Assembly (NCBI GenBank): GCA_031272305.1
Contig: JAISUA010000263.1
Span: 1 to 7,984 of the forward strand
Direction of reading: 5' to 3'
From: Clostridioides sp.
Lineage (GTDB): Bacteria > Bacillota > Clostridia > Peptostreptococcales > Peptostreptococcaceae
Length of the DNA stretch: 7,984 nucleotides
Shown here: one piece after another, positions 1-4,970 of the stretch
How positions within the stretch are numbered: position 1 is the first letter of the stretch
Layout: each line of letters starts with the position of its first letter
The notes under the pieces: model-generated
Databases searched by the model: none
What the model saw: only the letters and a program-made list of their open reading frames with translations
Told to the model about the DNA's origin: nothing
Translations under genes and position numbers: made by a program

Positions 1-2
1 AC

Positions 3-443
3 ATCTTTGATAACAAATATTTCATATATGTTTTAACTAGATTAATAGATGATTTTGAACTTATAATATTGAGAACAGATAGTTTATTGATGAGAAAAGA
101 TATAGAAGATCTAATAGAATTAAATAAACATAAAATAATTCTATTAGTAGATGAAGCCGTGAATAGAAATATGGAATTAAGAAATAAAGTAAGATCATGT
201 CTATTAAAAAATAAAGATATAAATGTAAAAACTATACCTGTAGATGAGCCAATACATGATGAATATTTAAATATTTTTGATTTAAATAAAGGGGCAGTGA
301 GAGATTTTAGCAAATTGGATTATTTAGATATAAGCAATACTGGAGAGATCAATGTAGTCAAACAGATTCGACCTAGAGTAAAATATATCGGTAATTTTAT
401 GGACGATAATAAAAATGATATATTATTTAAGTTGTTAATTTAA
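3..443 (+). CDS. Unrecognised protein, C-terminal part (5' end outside window)
   Basis: The frame is open from the first full codon of the window to the TAA at 441-443, giving at least 146 residues. I treat it as the 3' end of a longer gene. The internal TTG at 69 and ATG at 90 have no convincing ribosome site, and the upstream codons read as good protein (IFDNKYFIYVLTRLIDDFEL). The protein is soluble-looking and charged, with alternating hydrophobic strands (HKIILLVDEAVNR) and polar helices, which suggests an alpha/beta fold. It has no signal peptide or membrane segment in the visible part. I see no motif that identifies a family, so no function is proposed. No gene follows it on this strand until polA. 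The structured element at 507-600 may end its transcript. Confidence 0.7.
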   Translation: MFDNKYFIYVLTRLIDDFELIILRTDSLLMRKDIEDLIELNKHKIILLVDEAVNRNMELRNKVRSCLLKNKDINVKTIPVDEPIHDEYLNIFDLNKGAVRDFSKLDYLDISNTGEINVVKQIRPRVKYIGNFMDDNKNDILFKLLI

Positions 444-506
444 ATAATATATCTAATTATTTAATAAATAATCTGAAAAAGAGAAAATTTAGAAAATAAG
501 TATGAT

Positions 507-600
507 ATAAGGAGAGCTACAAAATTAAAATTGAACGTACTTCAAAAAATTAGAATTAATCTAATGATAAGGTGGGAGTTCGAATTTTGTAGCTTTTTAC
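507..600 (+). ncRNA. Unclassified structured element: candidate small RNA, leader or long terminator hairpin
   Basis: A perfect 12-bp inverted repeat (AGCTACAAAATT at 515-526, AATTTTGTAGCT at 583-594) encloses two perfect small hairpins. The first is TTGAA/TTCAA at 531-545 with a CGTAC loop. The second is ATTAGA/TCTAAT at 549-565 with a 5-nt loop. The 17 nt at 566-582 remain unpaired and are the most G-rich part (AAGGTGGGAG). Five T residues follow the closing helix on the plus strand. The arrangement resembles a three-way junction closed by a terminator-like stem. It could be an elaborate terminator for the gene ending at 443, an independent small RNA, or a short terminal-inverted-repeat element. 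I see no convincing promoter in front, and it matches no RNA class I can name. The strand follows from the T tract. Confidence 0.45.
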
Positions 601-617
601 GTTAAAAAATATTAATC

Positions 618-657
618 AAAAAAAGAACATCGTATTTATATACAATGCTCTTTTTTT
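618..657 (-). terminator. Intrinsic terminator of the tRNA-Leu gene
   Basis: On the minus strand an 11-bp stem (AGAGCATTGTA with TACGATGTTCT, including two G-T wobbles) with a 6-nt loop is followed by seven T residues and preceded by seven A residues. It begins 4 nt after the encoded CCA of the tRNA. On the plus strand the two wobbles become A-C mismatches, so the minus strand is the better reading, although T residues flank both sides. Confidence 0.85.
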
Positions 658-661
658 AAAA

Positions 662-748
662 TGGTGCCGCTGGCCGGACTCGAACCGGCACGGTATCGCT
701 ACCGGTGGATTTTGAGTCCACTACGTCTGCCAATTCCATCACAGCGGC
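662..748 (-). tRNA. tRNA-Leu, anticodon CAA (reads UUG)
   Basis: Read on the minus strand, the 87-nt sequence folds as a class II tRNA. The acceptor stem pairs GCCGCTG (748-742) with CAGCGGC (672-666), followed by discriminator A and an encoded CCA at 664-662. The anticodon stem GTGGA/TCCAC encloses the loop CTCAAAA, giving anticodon CAA. The long variable arm (CGGTAGCGATACCG) and the A discriminator are typical of leucine tRNAs. The T arm carries GGTTCGAGTCC. It lies opposite in direction to the protein genes and has its own promoter and terminator. The short plus-strand reading frame across it is an artefact of the tRNA. Confidence 0.97.
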
Positions 749-775
749 GTATGTCATTTCTCAATTGCATTTACT

Positions 776-804
776 ATTATAACAAAAAATATTCATATAA
801 TCAA
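776..804 (-). promoter_or_regulatory. Promoter of tRNA-Leu
   Basis: On the minus strand TTGATT (804-799) and a perfect TATAAT (781-776) are separated by 17 bp, the ideal spacing for the housekeeping sigma factor. The tRNA 5' end lies 27 nt beyond the -10 box, which leaves room for a short leader removed by RNase P. Confidence 0.8.
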
Positions 805-870
805 GAAAAATTTTTAAAAAAATTAAAAAAAATTTTCAACATAAATAAATTATCAAACTTCATTGTTAAT

Positions 871-898
871 TTGCTTAGTTTGAGGTAATATATAAAAT
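871..898 (+). promoter_or_regulatory. Possible promoter for the polA operon
   Basis: TTGCTT at 871-876 and TAAAAT at 893-898 are 16 bp apart, a moderate match to the housekeeping consensus. It would give a leader of roughly 140 nt before polA. The region is so A/T-rich that other -10-like hexamers occur closer to the gene (for example TATAGT at 992-997), but I saw none with a good -35 box. Confidence 0.3.
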
Positions 899-899
899 A

Positions 900-1043
900 G
901 ATGAAAAAATACTTAATGTGAATTAAGTCAACTTAGAAATAAAGTATATAGTGAGTAATATATACATATATGAACTAGGTTAATTTATAAATATAGTATA
1001 TGTGAATAATATATACAGAGATAAAAAATACTTGAGGTGAATT
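900..1043 (+). repeat. Degenerate direct repeats in the polA leader
   Basis: Two imperfect repeat pairs fill the polA leader. The stretch 943-966 resembles 995-1017 (AGTATAT then GTGA/GAATAATATATACA). The stretch 900-924 resembles 1020-1043 (GAT, A-run, TACTT, then GTGAATTA). The second copy of the latter pair contains the polA ribosome site. In the first copy that site reads AATGTG instead of GAGGTG. Low complexity makes some of this similarity cheap, so duplication is inference. Confidence 0.45.
1034..1040 (+). promoter_or_regulatory. Ribosome binding site fixing the TTG start of polA
   Basis: GAGGTGA lies 6 nt before the TTG at 1047. No ATG lies nearby in frame, and the protein from this TTG begins exactly as polymerase I proteins do (MEKKLAIIDGN). 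The TTG is therefore a real start. Confidence 0.8.
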
Positions 1044-1046
1044 ACT

Positions 1047-3692
1047 TTGGAAAAAAAATTAGCAATTATAGATGGAAATTCTATTATAAATAGAGCGTTT
1101 TACGCATTACCACCGATGAATAACAGCAAAGGAGAACATACAAATGCGATTTATGGATTTACGACTATGCTCCTTTCAATTATTGACAACTATGAGCCTA
1201 CACATATAAGTGTAGCATTTGATAAGAAAGCACCGACTTTCAGACATAAGATGTATGAAGATTACAAAGCAGGTAGAAAAAAAATGCCTGATGAACTTGC
1301 AGAACAATTAGAACCTCTTAAAAATTTTCTTGATAAATTTGGCATAAGAAGATTTGAAATTGAAGGATACGAAGCAGATGATATTATAGGAACAATATCA
1401 AAAAAGGCAGAAGAAGAAGGTTATAAAGTATATATAGTAACAGGTGATAAAGATGCTATTCAACTTGCATCAAACATCACAACAACACTTATTACGAAAA
1501 AGGGTATAAGTGAAGTCGAAGAGTATGATTATAACGCAGTCATAGAAAAATATGAAATGACGCCAGATCAATTTATAGATTTGAAGGGTCTTATGGGAGA
1601 TAAATCAGATAACATTCCTGGAGTAGCAGGCATTGGAGAGAAGACAGGCATCAAACTTATAAAAGAGTTTGCAAGTATAGAAAATATCATAGAAAATACA
1701 GATAAGCTAAAAGGTTCAGTGAAGAAAAAGATTGAAGAAAATAAAGAAACAGCTATTTTTAGTAAACAGCTTGCAACTATTGATAGAAATGTTCCAATAG
1801 AGTTCGATTTAGAACAAATGATATTTGGCGATTTCGATTTAAGTGAACTTCTTGATAAATTAAAATATTTTGGATTCAATAGTCTTATCAATAGAGTTAT
1901 GAAATTGAAGGGTGAGGAGATTGAAGTAAGACAATTCAAAGCTAAGAAACTTGAAGCTGAAGAAATAAAACCTTTCATCGAAAAAATCAAAGAAACAAAT
2001 AAATTAATGCTAAAAATAACTTCTAAAACTGGTAATATACTAGAAAAAAATATAGTATATATGTTTATGAGTATAGATAAAGACAACTTCTACTATGTTG
2101 AAGAAAACGAAATAGTAAAATTAAAAGAAATTCTGGAAAGCTATGAAGTCAAAAAATATGGATACAATTTAAAAGAAGATTATATAAGTCTTAGACCATA
2201 TGGAATTGAGATTGAAAATATGTATTTCGATATTTCTATAGCTGAATATTTGATAGATTCTACTTCTTCAACTTCTTACGATTGTTCTGCAATTGCTATG
2301 AAATATCTTTCAAAATCAGTGAAGTCAAAAGAAGAATTGCTTGGAAAAGGTGCAAAAGCAATCTCTTATAATGAACTAGAATTTGGAGATTTAGAAAATT
2401 ATGTAGGCTCTGTTTTTGATACTATAGAAAATGTAGTTCCAAAGATGGAAGAAGAACTTATTTCTACGAAAATGGACGGACTTTTCCATCATGTTGAGAT
2501 GCCACTTGTAGAAGTGCTTGGAGATATGGAATTTATAGGAGTTAAGGTTGACGTAGACAAACTAAAAGAACTAGGAACTATTTTCAAAGAAAATTTAAAG
2601 AACTTAGAAGAAGAAATTTATTCTTATTCAGATGGAAAATTCAACATAAATTCTCCTAAACAACTTGGAGTTGTACTTTTTGAGAAATTAGAACTTCCTG
2701 TCATCAAAAAGACAAAAACAGGATACTCTACAAATGCAGATGTTTTGGATAAATTAAAAGACAAACATCCTATTATTGAGAAGATACTTGAGTACAGAAC
2801 TGTTTCTAAATTGAATTCTACTTATATAGAAGGTTTGCTATCAATAATCAATCCTATAAGTAACAGAATACATTCTTCATTCAATCAAACTATCACAACT
2901 ACTGGAAGAATATCATCTACAGAACCAAATCTACAAAATATTCCTGTTAGAATGGAAATGGGTAGAGAAATAAGAAAAGTATTTGTAGCTGAATCTGGAA
3001 AGAAATTTGTAGATGCAGATTATTCGCAAGTTGAACTTAGAGTGCTTGCACATATGAGTGAAGATCCAAATATGATAAAAGCATTTGAAAATAATGAAGA
3101 TATTCATACTACAACAGCAGCCAGAGTATTCAATATAGATCTAAAAGATGTTACTTCACAACAAAGAAGTGCAGCTAAAGCAGTCAATTTTGGGGTTATA
3201 TACGGAAAAACTGATTTTGGACTTGCAGAGGATCTAAATATTTCTGTACCTAAAGCGAAAGAATATATAGAAAGCTACTTCCACAAATATTCAAATATCA
3301 AAGGATTTATGGATGATGTAATAGAAAAAGCAACTGAAGATGGATTTGTTACGACTGTTTTAAATAGAAGAAGATATATTCCTGAAATAAGATCAAAGAA
3401 TTTTGTTGAGAGAAATAGAGGAAAAAGATTTGCTATGAATGCACCTATTCAAGGAAGTGCAGCTGATATAATCAAAATAGCAATGGCAAATGTATACAAA
3501 AGATTGAAGGAAGAAGAGTTAGAATCAAAACTTATACTTCAAGTTCACGATGAATTGATAGTTGAAACTGTTGAATCTGAAGTGGATACAGTCAAAATAA
3601 TAGTAAAAGAAGAAATGGAAAATGCAGTCCAATTAAATGTTCATTTAGATGTTGATTTGAATGTGGGAAATTCTTGGTACGAAGCGAAATAA
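1047..3692 (+). CDS. polA: DNA polymerase I with 5' nuclease, probably no proofreading
   Basis: An 881-residue cytoplasmic enzyme that fills gaps and removes RNA primers and damaged DNA; the length is normal for Firmicute PolA. The 5' nuclease domain covers about 1-290: DGNS at 9-12, YKAGRKKMP near 73-81, EGYEADD 106-112, TGDKD 132-136 and GDKSDN 184-189, followed by the helix-hairpin-helix GVAGIGEKTG. The middle region, about 300-500, keeps a 3' exonuclease-like fold (NLKED, FDISIAEYLID). It lacks the DxE pair expected early in the domain, where LMLKITSK stands instead, so proofreading is probably lost, as in Bacillus-type and Taq enzymes. The polymerase domain is complete: TTGRISSTEPNLQNIP, motif A DADYSQVELR (catalytic D658), motif B RSAAKAVNFGVIYG (K711, Y719) and motif C HDE 834-836 (catalytic D835). 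It starts with TTG after GAGGTGA and appears to head an operon; coaE begins 26 nt later. Confidence 0.98.
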   Translation: MEKKLAIIDGNSIINRAFYALPPMNNSKGEHTNAIYGFTTMLLSIIDNYEPTHISVAFDKKAPTFRHKMYEDYKAGRKKMPDELAEQLEPLKNFLDKFGIRRFEIEGYEADDIIGTISKKAEEEGYKVYIVTGDKDAIQLASNITTTLITKKGISEVEEYDYNAVIEKYEMTPDQFIDLKGLMGDKSDNIPGVAGIGEKTGIKLIKEFASIENIIENTDKLKGSVKKKIEENKETAIFSKQLATIDRNVPIEFDLEQMIFGDFDLSELLDKLKYFGFNSLINRVMKLKGEEIEVRQFKAKKLEAEEIKPFIEKIKETNKLMLKITSKTGNILEKNIVYMFMSIDKDNFYYVEENEIVKLKEILESYEVKKYGYNLKEDYISLRPYGIEIENMYFDISIAEYLIDSTSSTSYDCSAIAMKYLSKSVKSKEELLGKGAKAISYNELEFGDLENYVGSVFDTIENVVPKMEEELISTKMDGLFHHVEMPLVEVLGDMEFIGVKVDVDKLKELGTIFKENLKNLEEEIYSYSDGKFNINSPKQLGVVLFEKLELPVIKKTKTGYSTNADVLDKLKDKHPIIEKILEYRTVSKLNSTYIEGLLSIINPISNRIHSSFNQTITTTGRISSTEPNLQNIPVRMEMGREIRKVFVAESGKKFVDADYSQVELRVLAHMSEDPNMIKAFENNEDIHTTTAARVFNIDLKDVTSQQRSAAKAVNFGVIYGKTDFGLAEDLNISVPKAKEYIESYFHKYSNIKGFMDDVIEKATEDGFVTTVLNRRRYIPEIRSKNFVERNRGKRFAMNAPIQGSAADIIKIAMANVYKRLKEEELESKLILQVHDELIVETVESEVDTVKIIVKEEMENAVQLNVHLDVDLNVGNSWYEAK

Positions 3693-3707
3693 GTAATTTT
3701 TGATAGT

Positions 3708-3712
3708 AGGTG
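3708..3712 (+). promoter_or_regulatory. Ribosome binding site choosing the coaE ATG at 3719
   Basis: AGGTG ends 6 nt before ATG 3719. The alternative in-frame GTG at 3710 overlaps this site and would add only MLC before the family's usual N-terminus, so the ATG is preferred. Confidence 0.7.
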
Positions 3713-3718
3713 TTGTGT

Positions 3719-4423
3719 ATGTGTATAATAGGATTTACAGGTAGTATTGGATGTGGAAAAAGTACTATTACAAATATATTGAGAAGTAACAAGTTTAAAG
3801 TTATTGATGCAGATGAGATTTCAAGAAATATAATGAAGGATAAAGAAGTTTTAGAAACTGTTTTTGAAACTTTTGGATATGAGATAAAAAAGAGTGACAA
3901 TACATTAGATAGAAAAAAATTAGCTGATATTGTTTTTAATGATGAAGAAAAACTTTTGAAACTCAATCAAATCACTCATCCAAGGATTATAGAATTGATA
4001 TTTAGTGAAATTGAAGAATACAGAGAGCAAAGAAAGGCTATTTATATAGAAAGTGATAAAAAAGAAAGTTGTTTAAGTGAACATAAATACAAAAAAGAAA
4101 GTTGTTTAGGTAATGAACAAAAAAATATGTTAAAATCGCAATATATTTTTATTGATAGTGCTTTGCTCATAGAATCTATTATAAAAGATTATGTAGACAA
4201 AATACTTGTAGTAACTTGTAGAGAAGATGTTCAGATACAAAGGATAATGCAAAGAGATAATTGCACTAAAAAACAAGCGTTAGATAGAATCAAAGTTCAG
4301 ATGCCACAAGAAGAAAAAGAAAAATTTGCAGATTATATTATCAATAATTCAACTACAGTTGAAAATTTAACGCATGAAGTATCAAAATTTATTGAGTATA
4401 TGAAGGTGAATTGGAATGAGTAA
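3719..4423 (+). CDS. coaE: Dephospho-CoA kinase with an internal insertion
   Basis: This enzyme catalyses the last step of coenzyme A synthesis, ATP-dependent phosphorylation of the ribose 3'-hydroxyl of dephospho-CoA, in the cytoplasm. From ATG 3719 it has 234 residues. Visible signatures are the P-loop GSIGCGKST (8-16), VIDADEISR (28-36), THPRI after the first half, FIDSALLIES (the usual DxPLLFE-type strand), the lid region MQRDNCTKKQALDRI, and DYIINNS near the C-terminus. Typical members are about 200 residues. The excess is an insertion at about 104-140, between the helix after HPRI and the FIDSALLIES strand. It contains a tandem 11-residue repeat: KKESCLSEHKY at 114-124 followed by KKESCLGNEQK. 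The core motifs are intact, so the enzyme is probably active. The stop codon overlaps the next gene's start by 8 bp, a sign of translational coupling. Confidence 0.95.
   Translation: MCIIGFTGSIGCGKSTITNILRSNKFKVIDADEISRNIMKDKEVLETVFETFGYEIKKSDNTLDRKKLADIVFNDEEKLLKLNQITHPRIIELIFSEIEEYREQRKAIYIESDKKESCLSEHKYKKESCLGNEQKNMLKSQYIFIDSALLIESIIKDYVDKILVVTCREDVQIQRIMQRDNCTKKQALDRIKVQMPQEEKEKFADYIINNSTTVENLTHEVSKFIEYMKVNWNE
4058..4111 (+). repeat. 33-bp in-frame tandem repeat inside coaE
   Basis: The 21-nt stretches 4058-4078 and 4091-4111 differ at one base and are 33 bp apart, exactly 11 codons. Both encode KKESCL. The remainders of the two units (SEHKY, GNEQK) have diverged. Confidence 0.85.
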
Positions 4424-4967
4424 AAAAAGATTTCTGCTTGCTTTAATGGTTGTGGCTTTGCTTGGAGCAGTTTTGTATGAATCGGAATTTGTTCGAAAGA
4501 TAATATACCCAAAAAAATATTCAGAATATGTAAGTAAATATTCAAAAGAATATGGACTTGATGAAAATTTTGTGTATAGTATAATTAAAGTAGAGAGTAA
4601 GTTCAATGAAAAAGCTGTGTCTAAAAGACAGGCTAAAGGTCTTATGCAAATAATGGATGTAACAAAAGAATGGGCTACAAAAGAAATGAAAATTTCAAAT
4701 GAAGATATATTTGATCCAGAAACTAATATAAAAATAGGATGTTGGTATTTGAAAAAACTATTTAACGAATTTGACGATAAATCATTAGTAATAGCAGCTT
4801 ATAACGGTGGCTCTGGAAACGTGAACAAATGGTTGAAAAATAAAGAGTACAGTACGGATGGTAAAACACTTCAAAAAATACCTTTTTCTGAAACGTCAAA
4901 ATATCTTGATAAAGTCAACAAAGCATATAAGATTTATAATGAAATTTACGGAGTTGAAAGGAATTAA
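4416..4967 (+). CDS. Membrane-anchored lytic transglycosylase (SLT domain)
   Basis: A 183-residue protein predicted to cleave the MurNAc-GlcNAc bond of peptidoglycan, leaving 1,6-anhydro-MurNAc, on the outer face of the membrane. Residues 6-20 form a hydrophobic segment after MSKKR, acting as a signal anchor or uncleaved signal peptide. The SLT domain spans about 35-175: catalytic Glu60 in IIKVESKF, GLMQIM at 75-80, AAYNGG at 127-132 and the ETSKYLDKV helix from 159. These are the ordered motifs of family 1 (Slt70-like) transglycosylases, as a minimal domain without the large superhelical part. AAGGTG at 4403-4408 precedes the ATG by 7 nt. The start overlaps the end of coaE by 8 bp, and the next gene begins 3 nt after its stop, so all three are probably translated from one message. 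The specific cellular role (growth, spore formation, or assembly of a wall-spanning machine) cannot be told. Confidence 0.92.
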   Translation: MSKKRFLLALMVVALLGAVLYESEFVRKIIYPKKYSEYVSKYSKEYGLDENFVYSIIKVESKFNEKAVSKRQAKGLMQIMDVTKEWATKEMKISNEDIFDPETNIKIGCWYLKKLFNEFDDKSLVIAAYNGGSGNVNKWLKNKEYSTDGKTLQKIPFSETSKYLDKVNKAYKIYNEIYGVERN

Positions 4968-4970
4968 TAT

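Noticed and set aside
567..594. A T-box or degenerate tRNA reading of AAGGTGGGAGTTCGAATTTT
   Set aside because: AAGGTGGGAG only loosely resembles the T-box AGGGTGGNACCGCG, there is no Stem I-sized region or downstream synthetase or biosynthesis gene, and GTTCGAAT lacks pairing T-stem and acceptor arms.
662..748. tRNA-Leu as an integration site for a mobile element
   Set aside because: I see no duplicated tRNA 3' end and no integrase or phage-type gene in the window.
661..888. A 75-codon plus-strand frame starting MVPLAGLEPARYRYR
   Set aside because: It runs through the minus-strand tRNA-Leu gene. The VPLAGLEPARYRYR start is the classic mistranslation of a reversed tRNA 3' end.
1568..2086. 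A 172-codon minus-strand frame inside polA
   Set aside because: It is opposite a complete, motif-verified polA frame. Ser/Leu/Phe-rich composition is expected from reversed A-rich coding DNA.
3592..3966. A minus-strand frame across the polA-coaE junction, and similar ones at 4333-4606
   Set aside because: They cross two well-supported plus-strand genes and have only compositional hydrophobicity, no recognisable domain.
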